This document shows, piece by piece, positions 25,493 to 34,020 of a stretch of 64,000 nucleotides of DNA. The stretch is from NCBI RefSeq assembly GCF_000365425.1, contig NZ_AQOV01000002.1:930001-994000 (forward strand), given 5' to 3'. Numbering within the stretch: the first letter of the stretch is position 1; each line of letters opens with the position of its first letter. Both the position numbers and the translations under genes were made by a program. The stretch comes from Methylomonas sp. MK1 (GTDB lineage: Bacteria; Pseudomonadota; Gammaproteobacteria; Methylococcales; Methylomonadaceae). Below the pieces are notes generated by a model, which saw only the letters and a list, made by a program, of their open reading frames with translations, did no database searches and was not told the DNA's origin.

Positions 25493-25884
25493 GGTTTTGC
25501 CTCAGTGCTTGCGGTGTTGTCTGTGACGGTAAATTTCAGTACACCGCTGACGATTAGCCCATCCTCGGTGACGACCCGGTAACGAATCGCATGCGGGCCG
25601 GGCTGTAAGGCTTGGGTGCTGGCCGTTAAGCGATGGCGTTCGCCCAATACCAATCGGGTATCGGCATTGTCGACGCGTTTACCTTGACCATCGACTACCA
25701 CCACGGATGGCGAGCGTTCGCTGACATTGCCGCTAAACCAGAGTTTGATATTGCCATCGAAGTTCGCTACCTCGGTATTGTCTTTGGGCTCGGATTTGAG
25801 CAATACGCCTTCCGCATGGCATGCCAGACTGAAGCCAATTAACGCCAGTGCGGCGACCAGGGTATTCGTTGTCTTGTTGTTCAT
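25489..25884 (-). CDS. CopC-like periplasmic protein lacking the usual copper histidines
   Basis: 131 residues with a signal peptide ending CHA. The mature protein is a CopC/YobA beta-barrel: LLKSEPKDNTEVA, LWFSGNVSERSP, VDGQGKRVD and YRVVTEDGLIVSGVLKFTV. In copper-binding CopC the mature N-terminal residue is His and the DGH motif carries another His. Here the mature start is EGVLLKSEP and the motif is DGLIVSG, so both ligands appear lost. The next gene starts at its stop. It likely keeps the fold but has changed its metal or is a structural partner. Confidence 0.8.
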   Translation of the reverse strand: MNNKTTNTLVAALALIGFSLACHAEGVLLKSEPKDNTEVANFDGNIKLWFSGNVSERSPSVVVVDGQGKRVDNADTRLVLGERHRLTASTQALQPGPHAIRYRVVTEDGLIVSGVLKFTVTDNTASTEAKP

Positions 25885-25902
25885 AAATTCCAGTAGGACT
25901 TT

Positions 25903-26313
25903 TCAGAATAAATCCGAAATAAATAGCACGATGGGATCAGATAGCGGATGGAAGAAACCCAGCGTGATCAAGCCTAGTGCGACGATAAAAACCTTAGTCC
26001 AAGTATTTAGCGATAAATTTTGTTTTCGCCAAAGCAAATGGAACAGCAGCCAGCTGCCAAACCAGACAGTTAAGGCCAAGGTTTCTTTGCCGGTGTAGGA
26101 ACCGATACTCCCGTCCGGACCGCTGCCCTGCGAGCCAGGTATCCAGTAGCCGAAGCTGTGTACCATTTTGTCCAGTCCGGGGGATAACCGGGAAATATGG
26201 TGGCTAACCATCAGCGTGAAAAAGGCCAGCAACACAGATAAGCTGGCTGCCACGGCAGGACCTGTATAGGGTGGTTGTTCCGAGGTTGGCTGGTCGTGTT
26301 GATCAATTTCCAT
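25903..26313 (-). CDS. Small inner-membrane protein of unknown function
   Basis: 136 residues with three hydrophobic stretches (AVAASLSVLLAFFTLMVSHH, TLALTVWFGSWLLFHLLW and VFIVALGLITLGFFHPLSDPIVLFI). Residues HH and H in these helices could bind metal or haem. It lies between two membrane or CopC-like genes of the reverse-strand cluster with 11-19 base gaps, so it is co-transcribed with them. I cannot name a family. Confidence 0.7.
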   Translation of the reverse strand: MEIDQHDQPTSEQPPYTGPAVAASLSVLLAFFTLMVSHHISRLSPGLDKMVHSFGYWIPGSQGSGPDGSIGSYTGKETLALTVWFGSWLLFHLLWRKQNLSLNTWTKVFIVALGLITLGFFHPLSDPIVLFISDLF

Positions 26314-26324
26314 CGTAAGCTCCC

Positions 26325-26903
26325 CTAAACGAAACGCAATTTGGCCAGGATCAGACCGACCACGAATCCGAGCATCAAAAAACTCCAGGACACCAGGATG
26401 GTAATGCCGACAAATTTACATAAATCCCGGCGGATTTGTATCGGCAGGCCGTAGTAATAGAGTAATACGGTGGCGGATAGCATTAACGGAAACGGAAATA
26501 GCGAGATGAATTCCTTGAATTCCATCAACACGTTATGAAACAGCGGTCTATGCGCCAAGATCCAGTCGCGCGGCCCATCTTGGCCCCGGTAGCGCATGTA
26601 GATCCAATTGCCGCTGATCGCGCCGGCCAGATTCAGCAGAGTGGCGGCCAGCAACCAGCGGCGTAACGACTCCAAATTGACTTTCATGCCTTTAATTAAC
26701 GGGAAAGCTTTGTGGGTCAAAAAGGTGCCTACCAATACAGCCAAAATGGCGCTTACGCCGTGAATGCCGGCTTTCAGACTGTAGGCGGACGGAAACCAGA
26801 AATCCGCCGCCACAAGCGCGAGCAGCAGCAAAAGTGCAATCAAAACCTGGCTGCGTATCAGAATCTTGCTGAAGTTATCGTGCGTATACTGCCCGGCGGA
26901 CAT
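26325..26903 (-). CDS. Five-helix inner-membrane protein of unknown function
   Basis: 192 residues, first gene of the reverse-strand cluster. Five hydrophobic segments are visible (about 18-33, 46-64, 84-102, 133-152 and 163-188). Histidines near membrane ends, in GIHGVSA, FLTHKAF and LAHRPLFHNVLMEF, could ligate haem b or a metal. It is transcribed away from the NikR gene, with 141 bases between their starts, so the shared promoter region might carry a NikR operator. No clear one is seen. Function is unknown. Confidence 0.7.
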   Translation of the reverse strand: MSAGQYTHDNFSKILIRSQVLIALLLLLALVAADFWFPSAYSLKAGIHGVSAILAVLVGTFLTHKAFPLIKGMKVNLESLRRWLLAATLLNLAGAISGNWIYMRYRGQDGPRDWILAHRPLFHNVLMEFKEFISLFPFPLMLSATVLLYYYGLPIQIRRDLCKFVGITILVSWSFLMLGFVVGLILAKLRFV

Positions 26904-27044
26904 GAAATGCCTCTGTCAAAAGTGTGCCGGAAAACCGGCGGAATGTTACTTGTTGCTGGAACCGATTCGCGCTGGCGGAGGCTGTCGAGACAGGCGTTGC
27001 GCTATAATCCGGCATTTTTTAATAACAATAACGAGGAGCATACT

Positions 27045-27509
27045 GTGGAACGCTTCACCATCTCACTCAGCGACGAACTTGCCGCGCAATTCGACCAATG
27101 GATAGCCGCGCGCGGTTATTCGAACCGTTCCGAGGCTGTGCGCGATTTGTTGCGCAAGGAAATCGAAACCAAGCGTCTGGTTCAGGATCAAGCCATCTAC
27201 AGTATTGCCACCTTGTCTTATGTCTACAATCATCACGAGCGCAATCTGGCGGAACGTTTGACTAATCATCAGCACGAAGCCCATGATCTGGTAGTTTCAT
27301 CTATGCATGTGCATCTGGATCACGATGACTGCCTGGAAACTTTGTTCCTACGCGGCTTGACTGCGCAAATTCGGTCCCTCGCCGATAAAATGTCTGCCGA
27401 AACCGGCGTGCGGCACAGCTCGCTGAATCTAATTCCGGTCAAAATTGCCGCCCTGCAACATTCCCATCACGGTCACTCTTCTCACGCGCACTTTCATACG
27501 CACAGTTAA
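27045..27509 (+). CDS. nikR: NikR-type nickel-responsive regulator with His-rich C-terminus
   Basis: 154 residues. The start is GTG 27045, with GAGGAG upstream; the much longer open frame from 26712 overlaps the divergent gene and carries no NikR sequence. N-terminal ribbon-helix-helix (RFTISLSDELAAQFDQWIAARGYSNRSEAVRDLLR) and ACT-like domain. The high-affinity nickel ligands match E. coli with a +1 shift: H77, H88, H90, C96 in the stretch HEAHD...MHVHLDHDDC. A C-terminal tail HSHHGHSSHAHFHTHS is an extra His-rich segment. It should repress or activate nickel uptake genes on binding nickel. Confidence 0.93.
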   Translation: MERFTISLSDELAAQFDQWIAARGYSNRSEAVRDLLRKEIETKRLVQDQAIYSIATLSYVYNHHERNLAERLTNHQHEAHDLVVSSMHVHLDHDDCLETLFLRGLTAQIRSLADKMSAETGVRHSSLNLIPVKIAALQHSHHGHSSHAHFHTHS

Positions 27510-28045
27510 AAATCGACTAGCCCACGGACATTCTTTCAACTAAGCAAGACGTCGCAGAACCTAGTATTAAGAATGTTTTTTTTATTTTCATACAAAATCA
27601 GCCTCAATGTCTAGTTCCGTTTTCTGGTCGACTCGATTCAAGGGGGATTTCATAAGTGTTTCTATTAAAGCCGTGGACAATTCGATGGGGTTGTTGACGG
27701 CAAAAGCGTGTGGGAGCAAGCCCCGGTAAAGCTTGCGTTAAGCCGACGTTCTGGCTGGATAAACGCTTCATGGACAATTTTCAAGCCGCGGCGAGTAACT
27801 AAATTAAGCTCGAAATTTTTAATTTCATATTTTTGCGGTATCATCGCACCCCTCTTCACCTTGCACTGTGACTTGGGCTGATGTTACTGGGGCTGAATAG
27901 AAGAAGGTGACATCTCGCCGAAATGGGGTGGCCTAGCCGGAGAAGGATGCTTTCTATTTCAAGGAGAGCAGTAGAGGTTTTTGAAGTTTGTGTTTTTAAT
28001 TGAATCGATATTTAAACTAGCTTTTCTAATTTTCCCATAATCGTC
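27510..28045. other. Non-coding gap, nothing recognised
   Basis: About 535 bases between nikR and the second HupE gene. A reverse frame at 27665-27859 has no Shine-Dalgarno and a low-complexity look. A TCATAC at 27588-27593 has no matching half-site at the right distance for NikR. The AT-rich end at about 27985-28040 is a likely promoter. Confidence 0.5.
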
Positions 28046-29461
28046 ATGAAATCCAATCCCACAAGCAAATTCGCCGATACCGGACGCAGTCCGGGCAAGC
28101 TATTGCTATCGTTTGGATTGCCGCTGTTTCTCTTACTGGCCTTCCTGGGCAAACAATTTATCGGTTTTGACAGCATAGGTTGGCATAACGGTTTTAATCA
28201 CCCGCTAATCGGTCTGGACCACTTGGTGACGATGTTGGCCGTGGGCATCTGGGCTGCGCAATTGCGCGGACAGGCTATTTGGATGTTGCCGCTGGCCTTC
28301 GTTGGGGTGATGAGTCTTGGCGGTTTGGCCGGCGCTGCAGGTATCGCGCTGCCCAGCGTCGAAGGCATCATCCTGTTATCGTGCGCGGTATTCAGCGTCT
28401 TGATTACCCGCAAGGTGCGTTTCAGCGCCAAAGTTAACGTGTTGATCGTGGCGTTTTTTGCGTTTTTCCACGGATATGCGCACGGTCAGGAAATATCCAC
28501 CTCGGCCAGTCTGATTTCATACACTCTGGGATTCATGCTGGCGACTTTGCTGCTGCATGGCGCCGGCATCTTGGTAGCCAAATTGGTGGTGTTCTGTGCC
28601 ACTTGCCTGTTGACCGCCATGTTTGCCAATGCGGCGCTGGCTAAATCTGCCGATTCCGTCGAGGAAGGTCAATTGAATGCGTCTGCCAAATTGGTCCAAG
28701 ATTCCGGATTGCAGCAACCCGCGCTGTTCTGGCTGACGAAGCAGATAGCAGGAGGGGCTGGGGATGATAACGCGCTCTCCCGGCAGCGAATACTCGTTGC
28801 CGAATCGACATGTTGTCGAGACCAGCTAGGCAGTGTCGGATCACACAGCGGTTCCAGTGGCTCAAAGTTATTGGTTAGCGCCGAGCATTCGCACAGTCAT
28901 CAGTTGTTGGCCAAAACCGAGCCTGCTCAGGGTCTGGCTATTTGCCGGGATAGGGCCATATTCGATGGCGATCATCTGGTCAATGCCGGATTGGATTTCA
29001 AGCACTACTATCGGGATGTCAATCACACCCCCGGAAAACATCTGCTCAGCAACGGCGTCGGCCTCACTTCGCCGCCCGTATCAAGTGTTTTAGCTCCGCA
29101 AGCGTTCCAAAATTCCTGCACCACCCCGAATTCATTCATTGAAGAGTCTGATCTTCAATCGAAATTTGCCCAACCTCATAGCGGCAATCTCCATACCCAA
29201 ACCCTCGAATACTCCAGGCCTGATTGCGCCGTTCGTAATCAAGATCTTACCCGGCAATCCGCTCATGGCAGCTTTTTCTGCCCCACTAAATTTCTATCGT
29301 ACTTAACCGCCGATGCCAGGTCTCCAGGCGGCATTTTTAGAGTTCATGTGCTTCCAGCAAGCCGAATTAGCTTGCCGTTTGCAATGTCAGTAAAACCGCT
29401 CGACCGAGTGTTTCCCGTTCCAAACATAACAATAAAAATCAACGAAGTATTCAACTTATGA
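28046..29461 (+). CDS. HupE/UreJ-type permease with an unusual C-terminal extension
   Basis: The first ~200 residues are a HupE/UreJ permease: HPLIGLDHLVTMLAVGIW, LPLAFVGVMSLGG, FFAFFHGYAHGQE and about six membrane helices. The frame stays open for about 270 more codons (28700-29461). The tail has HSHSH, HYYRDVNHTPGKHLL and many rare codons (CGA, AGG, AGA, ATA), and no domain I recognise. Normal HupE proteins end near residue 200, so the tail may be a real fusion, or a frame read through non-coding DNA. The gap to the next receptor gene is 87 bases. The start codon follows an AT-rich stretch and has no strong Shine-Dalgarno. Confidence 0.7.
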   Translation: MKSNPTSKFADTGRSPGKLLLSFGLPLFLLLAFLGKQFIGFDSIGWHNGFNHPLIGLDHLVTMLAVGIWAAQLRGQAIWMLPLAFVGVMSLGGLAGAAGIALPSVEGIILLSCAVFSVLITRKVRFSAKVNVLIVAFFAFFHGYAHGQEISTSASLISYTLGFMLATLLLHGAGILVAKLVVFCATCLLTAMFANAALAKSADSVEEGQLNASAKLVQDSGLQQPALFWLTKQIAGGAGDDNALSRQRILVAESTCCRDQLGSVGSHSGSSGSKLLVSAEHSHSHQLLAKTEPAQGLAICRDRAIFDGDHLVNAGLDFKHYYRDVNHTPGKHLLSNGVGLTSPPVSSVLAPQAFQNSCTTPNSFIEESDLQSKFAQPHSGNLHTQTLEYSRPDCAVRNQDLTRQSAHGSFFCPTKFLSYLTADARSPGGIFRVHVLPASRISLPFAMSVKPLDRVFPVPNITIKINEVFNL

Positions 29462-29548
29462 GGAAAGCAATGCACACCCTAACCCACGTCCGCTGTGCCC
29501 ATGTCTTTTATGCGCTAACACCTGTTAACGGTCAGTAAAGGAGCTGAA

Positions 29549-31768
29549 ATGAATCCGTATATCGCAATGATGAAAAAGAAACCTTTGATTGTCGCCCTGG
29601 AAATCATTTTGGGCCTAAGCTGCGCGACGCTCCAGGCTGCACCCGGCACAGAGCAGCCGGAACAACAGGCGCAGTCCGAAGCTACCGATACTGCCGACAA
29701 ACCGGCTAAAGCCAAGGTGAAGGCCAAAGCCGATAACACGGAAGAGCTAGGCGCGGTGGAAGTGGAAGAAGACGGCCGCGGCAAGAATTTGATCGGTATT
29801 GCACCGTCGGCTTCGCAAGGCGAAGTCAGCCAGAAGCAATTCGAATACCGGCCGTTCTCGCGTAACGGCGAATTGGTCGAAGTAGTACCCGGTGCCGTCG
29901 CCACCCAGCACAGCGGCTCCGGCAAGGCCAACCAATACTTCCTGCGCGGCTTTAACCTGGACCACGGTACCGATTTTACGACCTACGTCGACGGTATTCC
30001 GATGAACATGACTACCCACGCCCACGGCCAAGGTTATATGGACATCAACAGCATCATTCCGGAGCTGGTGAAAAAAGTCGAATACGGTAAGGGTCCGTAT
30101 TACGCGGAAGTGGGGGACTTCTCGGCGGCCGGTTACGCCAAAATGTTCAGTATGGACAGGCTGGATAAAGGCATCGCCAAATTTACCGCCGGTTCGTTTG
30201 ATTACTACCGAACGCTGGTGGCCAACTCCCATAAACTCGGCGACGGCGATTTGCTGTATGCCGGCGAATTCAATCTGTACGACGGCGTCTGGGAAGTGCC
30301 GGAAGATTCGAAAAAATTCAACGGCCAGCTGCGCTACACGCTGGATCGCGGCGATTGGGGTATGGCAATCAACGGTAAGGCCTATACCAACAGCTGGACA
30401 GCCACCAATCAGATACCGCAGGCTTCCATCGATAATCGCGAGATTGGTTTGTATGGCAGCATGGACCCCACCGATGGCGGCGAGACCAACCGTTACAGCG
30501 TGTCCGGCAGCTTCTGGAACCAAGGCGATAACTGGAAAAACGATGCCAATATTTATGCGGTCTATACCGACTTGAATTTGTTTTCCAACTTCAGCGGTTT
30601 TACCCGCGGCGACGGCGGCGACCAGATTTTGCAGTCCGAGCGGCGCGTGCAAACCGGGGGGCATTTCGAACACACCCGCTATAACAAGCTGTTCGGGTTT
30701 GAAATGGACAACAGCATTGGCGTGCAATTTCGTAACGACCAGATCATGGACTTAGGTCTATACGAAACCACAGCTCGGCAGATCGTCAATACCGTCAGCA
30801 AGAGCAATGTCGGGGTGACCACCGTGGGCACCTATTTCAAAAACACCACGCACTGGCACGATAAAGTTCGCACCATTGCCGGTTTGCGCGGCGATTTCAT
30901 CAATAATGAGGTTGAGGTTTTGGCCAGCGGCAGCGGCACAGCCGAGACTAACGCCGCCAACTCCGGCAGCCGCGGCAAAGCCATGATCAGTCCGAAGCTG
31001 AGTCTGGTGGTCGGTCCTTGGTACAACACCGAATACTTCGCGAATATCGGTTACGGCTATCACTCCAACGATGCGCGCGGCACCACGCTGCAAGTACATC
31101 CAGTGACCGGCACCGATTTGGACCCGGACGGCAATATGGTTAGCCCGCGGATTCGCCCGGCGGCGTGGTCGCGCGGTGGTGAAGTTGGTGCACGCACTAA
31201 TTTCATTCCCGGTTTGAACAGTACCGTTGCCTTGTGGTGGCTGCAATCCAGCGAAGAGTTGGTGTTCGTCGGCGATGCCGGTACTACCGAAGTCAATGGT
31301 AAATCGCAACGTTACGGTATCGAGTTTACCAACTACTACAAACCCACCGAATGGCTGACGCTGGACGCCGATTATGCGCTGACCACCGCGCAATTCAATA
31401 AAGCCCCGGACGGTGCCACCAATAAATTCATCCCTAATTCGGTGGGCCGGGTGATCAGTGCCGGTGCTCTGATCGAAGCGCCCAACGGCCTGTTCGGTAC
31501 CTTGCGGTTTCGACACTTCGGCAGCGTGCCGTTGGATGAATCAGGTGCAGTCTGGGCCGGCGATACCAATATCGTTAACCTGGGTGCGGGCTATAAGCAA
31601 AAGCAATACAAGTTCGAGATCGATATCTTCAACATCCTGGGTTCGCAAAGCAACGATATTGCCTACAACTACGAATACAACTATCCGAACGGCGTCGCCG
31701 GGGCTGGCTTGATGAAACATCCGGTAGAACCGCGCATGGTACGCGGCACCATCACGGTCAATTTTTAA
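29549..31768 (+). CDS. TonB-dependent outer-membrane receptor (second of three)
   Basis: 739 residues, start at 29549 after AAGGAG. A signal-like N-terminus, a Lys/Ala-rich segment (PAKAKVKAKADNTEELGAVEV), a plug domain (NGELVEVVPGAVATQHSG, FLRGFNLDHGTDF, VDGIPMNMTTHAHGQGY) and a barrel ending in TVNF. HGTDF and THAHGQGY put histidines in the plug, fitting a metal-chelate ligand. Seven bases after its stop comes a HupE-type permease, so both are one transcript; an ExbB-like protein, DUF2149 and the CobN-like protein follow further on. I infer a metal-chelate importer. Confidence 0.93.
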   Translation: MNPYIAMMKKKPLIVALEIILGLSCATLQAAPGTEQPEQQAQSEATDTADKPAKAKVKAKADNTEELGAVEVEEDGRGKNLIGIAPSASQGEVSQKQFEYRPFSRNGELVEVVPGAVATQHSGSGKANQYFLRGFNLDHGTDFTTYVDGIPMNMTTHAHGQGYMDINSIIPELVKKVEYGKGPYYAEVGDFSAAGYAKMFSMDRLDKGIAKFTAGSFDYYRTLVANSHKLGDGDLLYAGEFNLYDGVWEVPEDSKKFNGQLRYTLDRGDWGMAINGKAYTNSWTATNQIPQASIDNREIGLYGSMDPTDGGETNRYSVSGSFWNQGDNWKNDANIYAVYTDLNLFSNFSGFTRGDGGDQILQSERRVQTGGHFEHTRYNKLFGFEMDNSIGVQFRNDQIMDLGLYETTARQIVNTVSKSNVGVTTVGTYFKNTTHWHDKVRTIAGLRGDFINNEVEVLASGSGTAETNAANSGSRGKAMISPKLSLVVGPWYNTEYFANIGYGYHSNDARGTTLQVHPVTGTDLDPDGNMVSPRIRPAAWSRGGEVGARTNFIPGLNSTVALWWLQSSEELVFVGDAGTTEVNGKSQRYGIEFTNYYKPTEWLTLDADYALTTAQFNKAPDGATNKFIPNSVGRVISAGALIEAPNGLFGTLRFRHFGSVPLDESGAVWAGDTNIVNLGAGYKQKQYKFEIDIFNILGSQSNDIAYNYEYNYPNGVAGAGLMKHPVEPRMVRGTITVNF

Positions 31769-31775
31769 GGATAGC

Positions 31776-32885
31776 GTGATGATATTTCGCACCTTTAAAG
31801 ATGGACGATGGCTGATGGCGGCATTGTTGATGTGCCAATCGGCCTGGGTTTGCGCGCATCCGCCGGGCCTGAGCTCGCTGGATGTGACGATTAAACCCGC
31901 ACAAATCGACGCCAAGGTGACTTTTGCGTTGCAAGACATCGAAGCCTTCGCGCCGATGGATGGCGATTTGGACGCGGAAGTGACCGATGCCGAGCGTGAA
32001 GCGGCCAAGCCCAATATTGCCAAACTGCTAGCCGCGCAACTGCGCGTCAGTGTCGATAGCCGGGATGTTCTGCCCAGCGAACCTGGGCAGGTTAGCTTCG
32101 ACGATCAAAATAATGCGCGTGTCGAACTGCACTATACGGCCGTGGCGCAAACGGCTTTGTTGCTACAGTCGAAGTTTTTGGCTTTGCTGCCCGATGGTCA
32201 TCAGCAGTATTTGACGCTCAGGGACGCCAACGGCAAAGCGCTTACCGAGAAAATGCTGGGCAAACACGACGATCAAATCAGTTTACCAATCGCCAGCGCC
32301 GCGGCAGCGGAGTCCCCCCAAGCTCCGTTCGCGGCGTTTGGCGATTTTTTTAAGCTGGGCATGGAACACATCGTCACCGGTTACGACCACCTGTTGTTTT
32401 TGTTCGCGTTGCTGGCGGTGACGCATAGTTTCTGGCCGGCGCTAAAGATCATCACGTTTTTCACGATAGCCCATTCCATCACCCTGGCCTGCGCCGGACT
32501 TAACTTGATCGAGCTGCCCAGCAGTTTCGTCGAGCCGTTCATTGCCGCGACGATTATCTATGTGGGCGTGGAGAACATCATCCGCGGCGACCACCCCAAG
32601 GGCCGGCACTGGCTGACCTTTGGCTTTGGTTTGATCCACGGCTTTGGTTTTGCCGGCGTGTTGCAGGAAATGGATATTAGCTCCGGCGACACCGGCATCT
32701 TAATGCCTTTGCTGTCGTTCAACTTAGGCATAGAAACGGGGCAAATCGCCGTCGCCGCTATCGTGTTGCCGATGATCTGGTGGCTGAATAATAAAGTCGA
32801 GACTGCCGACAAGTTTCTAAAAGCCGGCTCCATTGCTGTCAGCTTGATGGGCGCATTCTGGTTGGTGGAGCGAACCATGCTGTAA
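31776..32885 (+). CDS. HupE/UreJ-type permease with exported N-terminal domain
   Basis: 369 residues. A signal peptide (CQSAWVCA), then a periplasmic domain of ~150 residues (HPPGLSSLDVTIKPAQIDAKVTF), then a HupE/UreJ_2 membrane part with MEHIVTGYDHLLFLFALLAV, THSFWPALKIITFFTIAHSITL and GFGLIHGFGFAGVL. It belongs to the HupE_UreJ_2 type, found in many proteobacteria next to metal receptors. It lies 7 bases after the receptor gene and 213 before the ExbB-like gene. The likely role is moving Ni or Co, or helping its release, across the inner membrane. Confidence 0.88.
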   Translation: MMIFRTFKDGRWLMAALLMCQSAWVCAHPPGLSSLDVTIKPAQIDAKVTFALQDIEAFAPMDGDLDAEVTDAEREAAKPNIAKLLAAQLRVSVDSRDVLPSEPGQVSFDDQNNARVELHYTAVAQTALLLQSKFLALLPDGHQQYLTLRDANGKALTEKMLGKHDDQISLPIASAAAAESPQAPFAAFGDFFKLGMEHIVTGYDHLLFLFALLAVTHSFWPALKIITFFTIAHSITLACAGLNLIELPSSFVEPFIAATIIYVGVENIIRGDHPKGRHWLTFGFGLIHGFGFAGVLQEMDISSGDTGILMPLLSFNLGIETGQIAVAAIVLPMIWWLNNKVETADKFLKAGSIAVSLMGAFWLVERTML

Positions 32886-33098
32886 ATACAACCGAATGGC
32901 GGGATCCAAGCCCGCCGTTGCTGCCTCAAGGCCACCTAAACTGGCCTGATTCAATCCTGATCCAAAAAAATGGTTCATCCGAGCCACGGATTGCTATTGC
33001 CTGTCGTTTGGGTAAAGCGGTGATGGGTTTTCAGGTAAGCGTCTGAGTAAAAAAGATTTTTTAATAAAACAACAACAATTTTATAGAGGAGGAAGGCC

Positions 33099-33707
33099 GT
33101 GGAACTCACCCATACACTAGAACAAATTCTGTACATGATCTCGTCGTCGCTCTACCTGCCGGTATTGCTGATCGTCACTTTGCTGGCCGCTTATTCGGTC
33201 TATGTCTGCGGTCGTTTGGCGCAGGAATGGCTGGAACGACGCAAAGCCGGCTCGCGTACCGTGCGCCTATTCAATCTCGATCTGGCCGTCGCGCTGGGGC
33301 GCCAGCAACGCGCCAATGCCGCGCCGCTGGACGTGGAATTGGAGTTGCTGCTGCAAACCCACGAACATCGGCAATTGATCAAGTTGGACCAAGTTCGCTT
33401 TGTCATTAAATTGGGGCCGGCGCTGGGCTTGATGGGCACTTTGATTCCGATGGGTATTTCCCTGGCTGCCTTGGCACAAGGCAATATTCCCAGTATGGCC
33501 GGCAGCATGGTCACCGCGTTTACCGCCACCGTGACCGGTTTGGGCTGCGGCGTGATTACCTATCTGGTTGCGTTAGTGCGTGAACAATGGCTGCGCGCCG
33601 ATTTTGCCGCCATGCGCCATCAGGCCGAACTGGCTGCCAGCCGGGTTTTGGATGCGCAGGATTTGGCAATCGAGGAGGACGGCCATGCGCTATCTGAGAC
33701 GCTCTAG
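33099..33707 (+). CDS. MotA/TolQ/ExbB-type proton channel protein
   Basis: 202 residues, GTG start with GAGGAGGAAGG upstream. Three membrane segments (about 14-35, 105-128 and 140-162), with the family motif LGPALGLMGTLIPMGISLAALAQG and TAFTATVTGLGCG. Such proteins form proton-driven pumps with an ExbD/TolR-like partner. Here the next gene, DUF2149, overlaps its end by 23 bases and is the expected partner. It is different from the ExbB that powers TonB in that it is coupled to a CobN-like protein. It probably energises that protein or its substrate release. Confidence 0.9.
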   Translation: MELTHTLEQILYMISSSLYLPVLLIVTLLAAYSVYVCGRLAQEWLERRKAGSRTVRLFNLDLAVALGRQQRANAAPLDVELELLLQTHEHRQLIKLDQVRFVIKLGPALGLMGTLIPMGISLAALAQGNIPSMAGSMVTAFTATVTGLGCGVITYLVALVREQWLRADFAAMRHQAELAASRVLDAQDLAIEEDGHALSETL

Positions 33708-34020
33708 TTTGCATCGCAATAGCGAACCGCTGGAAGACCCGATTGCCGGCGTCGCCAATCTGTTCGATGCCAGCGTGGTATTCATCGTCAGCATGATGGT
33801 GGCCTTGTTCATGGCCTACAACATGCTGGATTTGATGAACCCGGAATCGACCGTAACGATGACCAAGGAAAACGCCGATGGCACCATGGAAATCGTCAGC
33901 AAGAAAGGCTCGCAAATCAAAGTATCCAAAGTCACCGACCGCAAACTCAGCGGTTCCGGCGAACGCTTGGGTACCGCCTATCGCTTGAACGACGGTAAGG
34001 TGGTTTATGTACCGGAATAA
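33685..34020 (+). CDS. DUF2149 membrane protein
   Basis: 111 residues from ATG 33685, with GAGGAGGAC nine bases upstream; the longer frame from 33580 overlaps the channel gene. One membrane helix (VVFIVSMMVALFMAYNML, residues ~28-46) and a short periplasmic tail. Short single-helix proteins after MotA/TolQ-like genes commonly act as the ExbD/TolR-like stator partner. Here it overlaps both the channel gene and the CobN-like gene (14 bases), so the three are translated together. Confidence 0.88.
   Translation: MRYLRRSSLHRNSEPLEDPIAGVANLFDASVVFIVSMMVALFMAYNMLDLMNPESTVTMTKENADGTMEIVSKKGSQIKVSKVTDRKLSGSGERLGTAYRLNDGKVVYVPE

Noticed and set aside
26712..27044. Longer N-terminus for the NikR gene
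   Set aside because: That extension overlaps the divergent membrane-protein gene, has no NikR homology and no Shine-Dalgarno; GTG 27045 has both.
27564..27593. Second NikR-like half-site TCATAC downstream of nikR
   Set aside because: The best left half, GTATTA, is 18 bases away and mismatched, so it does not fit the operator geometry.
27665..27859. Reverse-strand frame of 64 codons in the gap after nikR
   Set aside because: Low-complexity end, no Shine-Dalgarno and no family; judged chance.
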